From assembly GCA_900765525.1 (NCBI GenBank), contig CAAFRY010000180.1, positions 1-25,612 on the forward strand: DNA of 25,612 nt, read 5' to 3'. The stretch comes from an uncultured Blautia sp. (GTDB lineage: Bacteria > Bacillota > Clostridia > Lachnospirales > Lachnospiraceae). Below, piece by piece: positions 1 through 7,468 of the stretch. Every line of letters begins with the position of its first letter. Position 1 is the stretch's first letter. The notes beneath the pieces are model-generated. The model had not been told where the DNA came from. It saw only the letters and a list, made by a program, of their open reading frames with translations, and searched no databases. The translations under genes and the position numbers were made by a program.

Positions 1-33
1 CAATGAAATAGTGTATATTTTAGGTCTTGCCAT
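1..33 (-). CDS. 5' end of a leftward gene, possibly an IS630-type transposase (partial)
   Basis: Only the first 11 codons lie inside the window; the reverse strand reads MARPKIYTISL. The start is well supported: GGAGGTG occupies 41-47, seven bases ahead of the ATG at 33. An extended -10 box (TGGTATACT on the reverse strand, about 54-62) lies a short way upstream. The short N-terminus resembles the start of IS630/Tc1-type transposases of Firmicutes, which often begin with a basic MxRP-like stretch followed by a short hydrophobic strand. That is a resemblance over 11 residues only, so the family call is tentative; another small DNA-binding protein is possible. No terminal inverted repeat could be recognised between 34 and 126. 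Confidence 0.4.
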   Translation of the reverse strand, partial: MARPKIYTISL

Positions 34-126
34 AAGAAATCACCTCCGTTTCTTTTAGTATACCACGAAACGGTTTGGTAAGCCAGCAACATTTGACTAT
101 TCATCAACGATACAGTACACTAGTTT

Positions 127-169
127 ACCCGGGACTGACGGAAGATAGTTATCTTTGTCAGTCCCGGGT
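127..169 (+). terminator. Rho-independent-type terminator hairpin
   Basis: A 13-bp perfect stem is formed by 127-139 (ACCCGGGACTGAC) and 157-169 (GTCAGTCCCGGGT), with an inner AAGAT/ATCTT helix and an AGTT loop. The rightward strand continues GTTTTAT; the leftward strand has no U-run after the stem. It therefore points at a rightward transcript arriving from the left, yet the only gene to the left reads leftward. Confidence 0.7.
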
Positions 170-196
170 GTTTTATGTGCTTGAAAAAGAATAAAA

Positions 197-271
197 AAGT
201 GAACGTGTTTACTTGACTTTGTAAAATATAAGGCCTATAATAATGATAAAAGTAAACATGTTCACTTTTAT
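197..271 (+). promoter_or_regulatory. Sigma-A promoter bracketed by two palindromic operators
   Basis: The promoter is TTGACT at 213-218, a 17-base spacer and TATAAT at 236-241, predicting transcription from about 248. Operator 1 (197-214, AAGTGAACGTGTTTACTT) overlaps the -35 box. Operator 2 (core 250-267, AAGTAAACATGTTCACTT; palindrome extends to 246-271 with one mismatch) covers the start site. The cores are near-inverse copies of each other and their centres lie 53 bp apart, about five helical turns, which would allow cooperative binding or looping. This is a repression layout. The cognate regulator is not encoded in the window and its family cannot be told from the site alone. Confidence 0.8.
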
Positions 272-393
272 GGCGCAAAGCAATAGGAAAACGATAGGTA
301 AGAAAATATAAAAAAGAGAAGCAGCAGAAGCCTGCCGCAACAGCCGGAGGCAGATGCAGGAGGAAACCTGATTAGTAGGAAAGGAGAAGGTCT

Positions 394-1332
394 ATGGCAG
401 ATAAGAACAGGCCTTTAAGGCTGGGGATGCATACCTATACCCTGCATTTTTTTGGACTGGGAGAAAGTTGGGGGTTTGGAAAGGATTATTATTTTCAGCA
501 GACTATGTCTCTCTATGAGCTGATGGATAAAGCCGTAGAGTGGGAGCTGGACGGATTGCAAATTACAAAGGTGGATTTACTGACTACGGATAAGGAAAAT
601 CCCTTTGGCACAGAAAATTTAAAGAAAGTTGGGGAGGCGGCCAAAGACCATGGCCTGTTTCTGGAGTTTAATTCTTCTTTTCATGCGGGAAGCGATTCCA
701 GGGTGAATTGTACGGTCAGGGAGGCCCTTGAAATTGGATATGCCTTGGGGGCAGAGCTGGTAAAGTTTAGTCTGGATATTGTAAGACCCAGGGAGCTTTA
801 CGGCTCCTGTATGCATCCGGAGGTGATGAGGCAGATGGCTTTGCGGTACCAGGAATTTCAGGAGGCCATTCCTTTGATAGAAAAATTTGGCATGCAGGTG
901 GCTATTGAGAACCATACAGATACTTTTGCAGATGAGATTCTCTGGATTGTGGACAAACTGAATCATCCTCTTATCGGAACCTGTGTGGATACCATGAATC
1001 CCCTGCAGGTTATGGAGAACCCTTATTATGCTATGGAGCGGATGCTGCCTAAGGCATTCTGTTGTCATTTTAGTGATGACATTATGGTGGTGGACCCTTT
1101 GGGCGTACATGACATAGGTGCGCCTCATGGTCAGGGTTCTATGGATTGCCCCATAATGGTGAGGCAGATTCGAGAGCTGTCTTCCATGGACAAGATTATT
1201 TTTGAAAATGAGATTGCTTTTCAGAGTATGGAGGAGCCTATTGAGCAAGCCAGGGCCAGAGAATGGAAAGCATGCGAGGAGAGTATCCGCTATCTGAGAG
1301 ATGTGTTGAAACTGGGCGTGAGAAACAGGTAG
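394..1332 (+). CDS. Sugar phosphate isomerase/epimerase-like TIM-barrel enzyme
   Basis: This 312-residue protein has the AP-endonuclease-2/xylose-isomerase-like barrel found in COG1082 enzymes. Candidate metal ligands sit on successive strands: E172 in VAIENH, D199 in CVDTMN, H225 in CCHFSDD and E271/E273 in FENE. The family covers isomerases, epimerases and dehydratases acting on sugars, inositols and other polyols; the substrate cannot be read from sequence. The start is supported by GGAGAAGG just upstream. It is the first gene after the double-operator promoter and precedes an MttB-like gene and two transporters, so it most likely acts on the compound those transporters import. The leader is about 146 nt. 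No damage or unusual residues are visible. Confidence 0.8.
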   Translation: MADKNRPLRLGMHTYTLHFFGLGESWGFGKDYYFQQTMSLYELMDKAVEWELDGLQITKVDLLTTDKENPFGTENLKKVGEAAKDHGLFLEFNSSFHAGSDSRVNCTVREALEIGYALGAELVKFSLDIVRPRELYGSCMHPEVMRQMALRYQEFQEAIPLIEKFGMQVAIENHTDTFADEILWIVDKLNHPLIGTCVDTMNPLQVMENPYYAMERMLPKAFCCHFSDDIMVVDPLGVHDIGAPHGQGSMDCPIMVRQIRELSSMDKIIFENEIAFQSMEEPIEQARAREWKACEESIRYLRDVLKLGVRNR

Positions 1333-1364
1333 TACGGCAGATTGTATGTTTGGAAAAAAATCAG

Positions 1365-1384
1365 CAGGCGGCGGATGCTGCCTG
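1365..1384 (+). other. Intercistronic RNA hairpin before the MttB-like gene
   Basis: CAGGCGGC (1365-1372) and GCTGCCTG (1377-1384) form an 8-bp stem with one G-U pair and a GGAT loop. It ends eight bases before the AGGAGG ribosome binding site at 1393-1398. There is no U-run, so it is not a standard terminator; it may protect the mRNA or mark a processing site. Confidence 0.5.
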
Positions 1385-1405
1385 AATATAACAGGAGGAA
1401 AGAAT

Positions 1406-2818
1406 ATGTCAAAAGAGCAGATGATACATAATGCAGCTATAGAGATTATGGAGGAAGTGGGCGTTAATTTCCACAATAAAAAAGCAGTGGAAATACTGAA
1501 AGAAAATGGAATCCGGGTAGAGGGAGACACTGCTTATTTTACAGAGGAGCAGGTAATGCACTGGGTAAAAATGGCACCTGACAGCTTTACCATCTACGCC
1601 AGGAATCCCAAGTATAATGTGACAGTGGGAGGAGAAACGGTAAATCCGGCACCTACCTACGGCTGTGCATTTATTGATGATTGGGATGGGAACCGCAGAC
1701 CGGGAACCATGAAGGATTATACGAAAAGCCTGAAGCTTATTCAGGCAGAGGATATTTACTCCATTAACGGAGGCATTTTGATACAACCTCAGGATGTGCC
1801 TGAGGAGACTGCAGCAGTAGAAATGTTCTACGGGACTCTGCTTCATTCAGATAAAGCTATTATGCTTCCCACAGGATATAAAAAAGAGATGGAACTGATT
1901 TTGGAGGCAGGCTGCCAGCTTTTCGGAGGGCCGGAGGCCATGGCCCAAAAGCCCAGGATGATAGCGCTTATTAACACAGTTTCACCCCTTACTCTGGATG
2001 AGAGAATGCTGGACTGCCTTATGCTTTTGGCGCAGTACGGACAGCCGGCCATTCTTTGTCCGGCCACTATGCTGGGGGCCACTGGTTCCCTTTCTATGGC
2101 AGGAAGTCTGGCCAGCGGCATTGCCGAGGATTTAGCGGGAATTGTTCTGGCTCAGATGATTCGTCCGGGAACTCCGGTGGTTCTGGGTATTCAGTCCACA
2201 GCAGCGGACTTGCGGGGAGGCATTACCTTTGCATGCGCTGCTCCGGAAGGTACTTTAATGCAGGGATTTGCGGCAAACATGGGGAAATTTTACGGACTTC
2301 CTTCCAGAGGAGGCGGTTGTCAGACAGACGCTCCGGTCATCAATTGCCAGGCCGGCTATGAATCTATGCTGACTTTCTCCTCTGCTTACCGTCATGGAAT
2401 CAATCTGGTTATGGAAGCAGGAGGGGTTATGGACAGTGTAAATGCAACCTCCTTTGAGAAGATGATTATTGACTTTGAAATTATTCGCCAGGTAAAAGCT
2501 TCCTTTACACCTATTGAGGTAAATGAAGAAACTCTGAATCTGGAGGAAATCAAAGAGATGGGACACAGCGGAAGCTTTGTCACATCGGACTATACTTTGG
2601 AAAATTATATGGATTTGTATTCTCCAAAAGTGGGTTCCAGAAATGCCACAGACAGTAACTACTTTAAGGAAAGCATTGACAGAGAGATGGAGCGGCTGCT
2701 GAAAAAATATGAAGACAATCCTCCGGTGTTTGACCAGGAAGACAGAGAGCGGGTAGAGGCTGTCCTTGGAAAAGCAGGGATAAGTGAAGAAGAATTTGCA
2801 AGAATCCGGTCCATATAA
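1406..2818 (+). CDS. MttB-family (trimethylamine methyltransferase-like) protein, non-pyrrolysine type
   Basis: I chose the ATG at 1406 because AGGAGG lies at 1393-1398; this gives 470 residues, normal for the COG5598/MttB superfamily. An in-frame ATG at 1346 would add 20 residues but lacks a good ribosome binding site. The conserved barrel segment GLPSRGGGCQTDAP (about 297-310), followed by QAGYES, matches the region where archaeal MttB carries pyrrolysine; here the frame is continuous with no internal TAG. Characterised non-pyrrolysine members (MtgB, MtpB, MtcB) move a methyl group from quaternary amines such as glycine betaine, proline betaine or carnitine to a corrinoid protein. No corrinoid protein, second methyltransferase or activase is encoded here, so the methyl acceptor and substrate are unknown. 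Co-transcription with the isomerase-like gene is likely. Confidence 0.85.
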   Translation: MSKEQMIHNAAIEIMEEVGVNFHNKKAVEILKENGIRVEGDTAYFTEEQVMHWVKMAPDSFTIYARNPKYNVTVGGETVNPAPTYGCAFIDDWDGNRRPGTMKDYTKSLKLIQAEDIYSINGGILIQPQDVPEETAAVEMFYGTLLHSDKAIMLPTGYKKEMELILEAGCQLFGGPEAMAQKPRMIALINTVSPLTLDERMLDCLMLLAQYGQPAILCPATMLGATGSLSMAGSLASGIAEDLAGIVLAQMIRPGTPVVLGIQSTAADLRGGITFACAAPEGTLMQGFAANMGKFYGLPSRGGGCQTDAPVINCQAGYESMLTFSSAYRHGINLVMEAGGVMDSVNATSFEKMIIDFEIIRQVKASFTPIEVNEETLNLEEIKEMGHSGSFVTSDYTLENYMDLYSPKVGSRNATDSNYFKESIDREMERLLKKYEDNPPVFDQEDRERVEAVLGKAGISEEEFARIRSI

Positions 2819-2826
2819 AGGATAAC

Positions 2827-2871
2827 GCCAGTATACGCCGGGGCGGGGCAAAGCTTCCGGCATATATTGGC
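2827..2871 (+). other. Long intercistronic stem-loop
   Basis: 2827-2841 pairs with 2857-2871 over 15 positions with one G-U pair and one C-A mismatch, leaving a 15-base GC-rich loop. No T-run follows, and the next ribosome binding site begins ten bases later. It may attenuate or stabilise the message between the enzyme and transporter halves of the operon. Confidence 0.5.
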
Positions 2872-2894
2872 TTGTGAAACAGGGGGCATTGCGT

Positions 2895-4217
2895 ATGAAA
2901 ATTACAGGTATTAAGCGCTGGTTTGTGGTAGTTTTGTGTGCCTTGATGGCAGGAATCATGGTTTATGTGCCTTTTTTGAGATACAGCTATTATGACCAGA
3001 TGTGTGTGTTATTTACCCAGTATAAGCAGATAGTGCCGGCGGAGTCGGTGAACAGTTTTATTGGGGATTTCGGTATGGCTTTCGGTATTGTTTCCATGCT
3101 GGGTTACCCTTTCGGGGGCATTTTCGCAGACCGTTTTCAGGAAAAATGGCTGCTGATTGCGGGAGGGCTTCTCATGGGACTCTGCTCCTTTTGGTTTGGG
3201 ATTGTACCGGGGAAGCTTTCTATTATTATTATCCATCTCTTGTACGGAGTGGGAACCAGCTTTTTAATCTGGTCCGCATATCTGAAGCTTACCAGAAAAA
3301 TGGGAAATGAAAAGGAACAAGGGAGGATGTTTTCCACTTCTGAGTTTGTCCGGGGGATTTTTGGAATGCTCATAGGCTTTGCAGGGGTAGCTCTTTTGGG
3401 GAAGGCCACCTTGGGAGAAGGGGGAATAGACCCGGAGATTTTAGGAATACAGTGGAGAAACCTGATGTTTTTAAGCGGCGGGCTTTTTGTACTGTTTTCT
3501 TTGCTGGTATTTTTGTTTATTCCGGCAAAAGTTGTGGGAGCAGAGGAATCCGGAAATGAGGTGCAGGAGAAATTCAGCCTGGGCAATGTGGTACGGGTTT
3601 TGAAAATGCCGGGAACCTGGCTGATTTCCGCTTTGGTGTTCTGCTGTTTTTCCTTCACTTCAGCAGGAAACGGTTATCTTGGAGCCTACACAGTGAATGT
3701 GCTGGGCATCTCGGAGACAACGGCCAGCACCTTTGCCATTATCCGCAACTATATTATTGCGGCGGCTATGACCTTTGCTATAGGATTTATTTCAGACAAG
3801 GTAGGCTCTAAAGCCAAGACTCTGGCGGTCTATCTGGCAGGAGCTTCGGTGTTGTGTGTAGCCTTGGTGTTTACCAAAAACGCATTTGTACTGTGTCTGG
3901 TAATTTCTTTTGCCTTTGCTATTGTGTATTCGGGTATGAGAGGGATTTATTTCGCCACCCTTAACGAGGTGGGAATTCCTCTGTCTATGACGGGAATTGC
4001 TACGGGCATCATATCTATGCTTTGTTATCTTCCGGATGTATATTTTGCAAAGCTGGCCGGAACCTGGCTGGACGCTTATGGGAACAAGGGCTACGACTAT
4101 ATCTGGTTTTGGTCTATTGGCTGCGGAATCATTGGAATCCTGGTGGGAATTCTTACCTATGGATATTCTAAAAAGCTGAAGAGAATAGGCAGAGAGGGTA
4201 ATGTCCAGAGAGGGTAA
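2895..4217 (+). CDS. MFS transporter
   Basis: This 440-residue integral membrane protein has hydrophobic segments consistent with 12 helices. The MFS motif A occurs after helix 2 as GGIFADRFQEKW (about 74-85), and a shorter related loop, FISDKVGSK, follows the first helix of the second half. The ATG at 2895 is preferred because AGGGGG lies eight bases upstream; a GTG at 2874 is in frame but has no good site. Its place behind an isomerase-like and an MttB-like gene suggests uptake, or exchange, of the substrate or product of that pathway. The substrate cannot be predicted. It is one of two different secondary transporters in the operon. Confidence 0.85.
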   Translation: MKITGIKRWFVVVLCALMAGIMVYVPFLRYSYYDQMCVLFTQYKQIVPAESVNSFIGDFGMAFGIVSMLGYPFGGIFADRFQEKWLLIAGGLLMGLCSFWFGIVPGKLSIIIIHLLYGVGTSFLIWSAYLKLTRKMGNEKEQGRMFSTSEFVRGIFGMLIGFAGVALLGKATLGEGGIDPEILGIQWRNLMFLSGGLFVLFSLLVFLFIPAKVVGAEESGNEVQEKFSLGNVVRVLKMPGTWLISALVFCCFSFTSAGNGYLGAYTVNVLGISETTASTFAIIRNYIIAAAMTFAIGFISDKVGSKAKTLAVYLAGASVLCVALVFTKNAFVLCLVISFAFAIVYSGMRGIYFATLNEVGIPLSMTGIATGIISMLCYLPDVYFAKLAGTWLDAYGNKGYDYIWFWSIGCGIIGILVGILTYGYSKKLKRIGREGNVQRG

Positions 4218-4262
4218 GAAAAAGAAATCCGTGAAGAAAATGCATAAAGGGAGGTGCGGGAA

Positions 4263-5693
4263 ATGTCCCGAAGTTATATGATGGTTTCTGCTGTACTGGT
4301 GATTGCAGACTTGATTTTTTGTTTTGGCATAGGACTGAAAACCAGAGGCAGCTCCAACAGCTCAGAAGAGTATTTCATAGGAGGAAAAAAGACAGGAACC
4401 TTGCTTTTATTCCTTACGGCCTGGGCCAGCTTCAGCGGGGCCGGAAATTTTATCGGCCAGGCGGGAAGAGGCGCCATGGAGGGTATCAGCGCATACTGGC
4501 TGTGGCTGGGAGAAGGTTTTCTGGGCGGTATTATCATGGGATATATCCTGGCTCCCTATTTGTCCAGATTTAAATATTTTTCCATGCCCCATTTTATCTC
4601 GGATTATCTTTTCGGTGGAGATGCCCAGATTCGCAGAGTAGGAGGCGTGGCTGCCCTGATGCCAAATGTAGTCTGGCCGGGGGCCCAGATTATGGGCGTG
4701 GCTTATGTGCTGGAGCAGGTATTTGGTATTGATTACAAAATAGCGGTTCTGGCCTGCGGGGTAATTTTTGTATTTTATACAGTAAGCGGAGGACTAAAGG
4801 CAGTCATCTATGCAGATGCCCTTCACGGCACTATTCAGCTTATTTTTGCTGTTTTAGTAGTCTATTTCGGTTTGAAGCTGTTTCACTTTGATTTTGGATA
4901 TTTACGGGAGCAGATTATACAGGTAGAGCCGGATAAGTGGAACCTGTTTGCAGATAAGCCTGTGGCAATCCTGTCCAGTTTTCTTACAGGATTGGTAGGG
5001 GCTGTTTCCAACCCTATTTTCTGGAACAGAGCTTTTGCGGCTAAGGACGTACAGACTGCCAGAAAAGCATATGGGCTTACTTTTTTTATGAACATCATTC
5101 TGGTTTTTATTATGATTTTGCTGGGCATTGTATCTCTGATGTTTTCTGACCAGGGAGACCAGGCGCTGGTGTGGCTGATTCAGAATAAAATGCCACCTAT
5201 TTGCGGGATAATTCTGGCAGAAAGTGTGCTGGCTGCCTGTATGTCCTGTGCGGATACCCATTTAAACTGTGCAGCAGCCAATCTGGTGTCGGATATTATT
5301 GACCCCAGGGGGAAACTGGACGGAAAGACCAGTGTCCGGTATGCCAAAATAGCTACTCTCTGCGCCGGAGTGGTGGCTATTCTCTCCGGGATGTACGGTT
5401 CTTTTATCTATGCCCTGGGAACCTATGGCTATACGATATGCGGGGGAGTGCTGATTCCTGCTTTTGTTATCGGACTGATTTCCCGGGATAGGAAATCTCC
5501 CGGGTTCCGTTCTAAAATGAGCGTTACTGCGGCAAAAATCGGCATGAGCGGCGGCGTGATTGTGGGAATTGCTTTTGAGCTGATTCCCGGCCTTCAAAGT
5601 ATCCTGGGAGGCGGCGTGATTCCTGCAGTGGCAGTGACTACTTTGGGAATGTTGATTTCCAATAAATTCTGTAAAGACCAGACCTGGAAATGA
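4263..5693 (+). CDS. Sodium:solute symporter (SSS) family transporter
   Basis: This 476-residue membrane protein has many hydrophobic helices and SSS-family signatures: the early WASFSGAGNFIG segment (about 54-65) and FYTVSGGLKAVIYADALHGTIQ (about 170-191). SSS proteins such as PutP and PanF couple sodium entry to uptake of amino acids, vitamins, sugars or small organic ions. The ATG at 4263 has GGAGG eight bases upstream; an in-frame GTG at 4254 overlaps that site and is less likely. It is the last gene of the operon, 45 bases after the MFS gene and 44 bases before the terminator stem. A sodium-driven importer alongside an MttB-like enzyme fits uptake of a small methylated or zwitterionic solute, but that is inference. 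Confidence 0.88.
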   Translation: MSRSYMMVSAVLVIADLIFCFGIGLKTRGSSNSSEEYFIGGKKTGTLLLFLTAWASFSGAGNFIGQAGRGAMEGISAYWLWLGEGFLGGIIMGYILAPYLSRFKYFSMPHFISDYLFGGDAQIRRVGGVAALMPNVVWPGAQIMGVAYVLEQVFGIDYKIAVLACGVIFVFYTVSGGLKAVIYADALHGTIQLIFAVLVVYFGLKLFHFDFGYLREQIIQVEPDKWNLFADKPVAILSSFLTGLVGAVSNPIFWNRAFAAKDVQTARKAYGLTFFMNIILVFIMILLGIVSLMFSDQGDQALVWLIQNKMPPICGIILAESVLAACMSCADTHLNCAAANLVSDIIDPRGKLDGKTSVRYAKIATLCAGVVAILSGMYGSFIYALGTYGYTICGGVLIPAFVIGLISRDRKSPGFRSKMSVTAAKIGMSGGVIVGIAFELIPGLQSILGGGVIPAVAVTTLGMLISNKFCKDQTWK

Positions 5694-5737
5694 GAAAAAT
5701 TGCCTATTGCCAGAGTGCATCGGCAAAGAAGAAAAAC

Positions 5738-5790
5738 AGGACTGCAGTTATGACTGTTATTAAACAGTTTTTGGCTGCAGTCCTTTTTGG
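5738..5790 (+). terminator. Rho-independent terminator of the isomerase/MttB/transporter operon
   Basis: AGGACTGCAG (5738-5747) pairs perfectly with CTGCAGTCCT (5775-5784). A nested ACTGTT/AACAGT helix lies inside, and TTTT follows at the end of the stem. It lies directly after the symporter gene. Confidence 0.88.
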
Positions 5791-5826
5791 TTTTGTTCAA
5801 GCCTCTCAAGATACAGGGAAGGGGAG

Positions 5827-5855
5827 TTGTACAGGGATAGAGAATGTGGTATTCT
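5827..5855 (+). promoter_or_regulatory. Putative promoter of the membrane-anchored protein gene
   Basis: TTGTAC (5827-5832), a 17-base spacer and an extended -10 (TGG then TATTCT, 5850-5855) lie 31 bases before the ATG at 5887 and after the preceding terminator. The -35 box is weak. Confidence 0.45.
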
Positions 5856-5886
5856 GAGAGCAGAATAAAGATAAATGGAGGTTTGT

Positions 5887-6768
5887 ATGAAGAAACGAAA
5901 TCCTATGGTTTATGCAGGCGTATTTCTGGCCACGCTGCTCTTATTTCTGGCAGCCAATTGGATAAAGGTTACCTTTTTCGGAGAGAAAGAAAATGGGGAA
6001 GAGGAACAGATTAAGGGAGAGTACGCATTGAAAGCCTTGTATTTAGAGGATGAAGAGGGAAATTCTATTTTTATAAATTTGACGGATGAATACCCGTTCA
6101 GCGGAACCATACCGGAAGGCGGCCTGTTTGACGAAGCAGGGGAAGAGATGGAAGAAGAGGATTTAAACTCCGGGGATGTGGTGAATATCTGGGGAAACGG
6201 GGTGATTGCAGAGTCCTATCCGGCCCAGTATCACGGCATTTCCAAGATACAGAGGACAGAGCAGAAAAACCAGGAGTATCTGGAAAAATTCAGCCATTAT
6301 CTCAGCGAATTATTCGTGCCAAAAGACCCGGCAGAACGTCCCCATCTGAATGTTTGTTATACAGACAGGCTGGGAGCAGTTGCGGTGATAATTCCGGAAC
6401 CTTTAAGCTATACCTGGAGCTATGAAGAGGAAAACGGTGAAACAAAAACAATGACTACAGACGTCCCTCATATTTTGCAGGCAGAAAATCTTACAGAGGT
6501 AAACAAGCTTTCCCAGCCTATGGATATGGAGCTGCAGTTTGACGAGAGCCCTCAGCAGGTGAAAATTCTGGTATGGGAGGATTCTCTGGCAGGTGCTTTT
6601 GGACAGAACACAGGGGATATTCCGGAGGGAAGAGAAATTTCTGTACAAGAGACGGATTCCGGGAATTTTCAATTTACCGCAGAGCCGGGATATGTGTATC
6701 TGGTAACAGGAACCTGGGAGGCGGGAACCGCAGATTACGGTTTTTCCACACCCGCTACAGCGGAATAA
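5887..6768 (+). CDS. Membrane-anchored extracytoplasmic protein of unknown function
   Basis: This protein has 293 residues. A basic start (MKKRNP) and a single hydrophobic helix (about 7-25) are followed by an acidic hydrophilic domain, so it is probably an N-terminally anchored outer-face protein; no lipobox cysteine is present. The segment GDVVNIWGNGVIAESYPAQYHGI resembles small DUF3221-like beta-rich domains of Firmicutes. The C-terminal third (MELQFDESPQQVKILVWED through VYLVTGTWE) looks like a separate beta-sandwich. I do not recognise a specific function. The ATG at 5887 has GGAGG five bases upstream; the ATG at 5875 overlaps that site and is unlikely. It appears to be transcribed from its own promoter, with the DUF2284 gene 57 bases downstream. 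Confidence 0.75.
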   Translation: MKKRNPMVYAGVFLATLLLFLAANWIKVTFFGEKENGEEEQIKGEYALKALYLEDEEGNSIFINLTDEYPFSGTIPEGGLFDEAGEEMEEEDLNSGDVVNIWGNGVIAESYPAQYHGISKIQRTEQKNQEYLEKFSHYLSELFVPKDPAERPHLNVCYTDRLGAVAVIIPEPLSYTWSYEEENGETKTMTTDVPHILQAENLTEVNKLSQPMDMELQFDESPQQVKILVWEDSLAGAFGQNTGDIPEGREISVQETDSGNFQFTAEPGYVYLVTGTWEAGTADYGFSTPATAE

Positions 6769-6825
6769 GGGTTGTATTGGAAGATAAAAGTTTTGTTTTA
6801 GTTGACGGCAGGGGAGGAATAGAAA

Positions 6826-7392
6826 GTGACGGAAGAGGAAATTTTAAGAAAAGCAAAAGAAGCAGGATTTGACAGTGCTGAGATTATAGACACAAATGAG
6901 CTGCACTTTGACAGCAGCCTGAGAAAATACTGCCAGGATAATTACTGCGGAAATTACGGAGCAAATTATTCTTGTCCCCCGGAGTGCGGAACTCCGGAGG
7001 AAATGAAGGAGCAGGCTTTGCAATACCAGAAGGTTTTGGTGCTTCAGACTCTGACCCCGGTAAAGGATATAACAGACAGCCGGGAAACAGGAGAAATCAA
7101 GCACCGGCACAACCAGATGACATGGGGACTTATTGATAATTTGCCTGGCCGTATGTCACCGTTTCTGCCGGTGCTGGCAGGTCCCTGCGGTATCTGCAAA
7201 GTTTGTGAGAAGAAAATGGGAAATCCCTGCAGACAGCCGGAAAAAAAGGCTTCCTGTGTGTCTGCCTATTGTATCTTAGTGGCGGATTTAGCCAGCCGCT
7301 GCCATATGGCATACTGGTGCCAGGAGGAAGTGGCGTTTTTCAGTCTTTTGTTTTTTTCGCCTAAGACGACAAAACCAGGGACAAAAGAATAA
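6826..7392 (+). CDS. DUF2284 Cys-rich putative metal/iron-sulfur protein
   Basis: This 188-residue protein starts at a GTG with GGGGAGGA seven bases upstream. It has 12 cysteines in two sets. The N-terminal set is C36, C41, C50 and C54 within YCGNYGANYSCPPECG. The central set is C121, C124, C127 and C135 within GPCGICKVCEKKMGNPC, a ferredoxin-like CxxCxxC plus distal Cys pattern. Both are hallmarks of DUF2284, annotated as a predicted metal-binding protein common in anaerobes. An Fe-S cluster role is likely; the reaction is not known. The C-terminal segment (VAFFSLLFF) matches the usual hydrophobic end of the family. No obvious promoter precedes it, so it may be co-transcribed with the upstream gene. 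Confidence 0.82.
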   Translation: MTEEEILRKAKEAGFDSAEIIDTNELHFDSSLRKYCQDNYCGNYGANYSCPPECGTPEEMKEQALQYQKVLVLQTLTPVKDITDSRETGEIKHRHNQMTWGLIDNLPGRMSPFLPVLAGPCGICKVCEKKMGNPCRQPEKKASCVSAYCILVADLASRCHMAYWCQEEVAFFSLLFFSPKTTKPGTKE

Positions 7393-7406
7393 AAATGGTG
7401 TATACT
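7378..7406 (+). promoter_or_regulatory. Putative promoter of the sseB-like/hom operon
   Basis: GGGACA (7378-7383), a 17-base spacer and TATACT (7401-7406) lie 62 bases before the ATG at 7469. The -10 is good and the -35 is four of six. Confidence 0.45.
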
Positions 7407-7468
7407 AAAAGAAGGATAACCCTTGTACATTGAGGGGACAACTAGAAAAGCACAACAGGAGAATAAAA

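Noticed and set aside
354..371. Five-codon upstream frame (MQEET) in the operon leader
   Set aside because: GGAGG is only three bases from its ATG and the peptide is too short to judge; probably chance.
619..1530. Long leftward open frame (303 codons) opposite the isomerase-like gene
   Set aside because: It lies antisense to two well-supported genes, has a composition unlike a real protein (many His, Ser, Ile in frame-shadow pattern), no ribosome binding site and no family resemblance.
1406..2818. Pyrrolysine use in the MttB-like gene
   Set aside because: No in-frame TAG occurs anywhere in the coding frame, so there is no sign of pyrrolysine.
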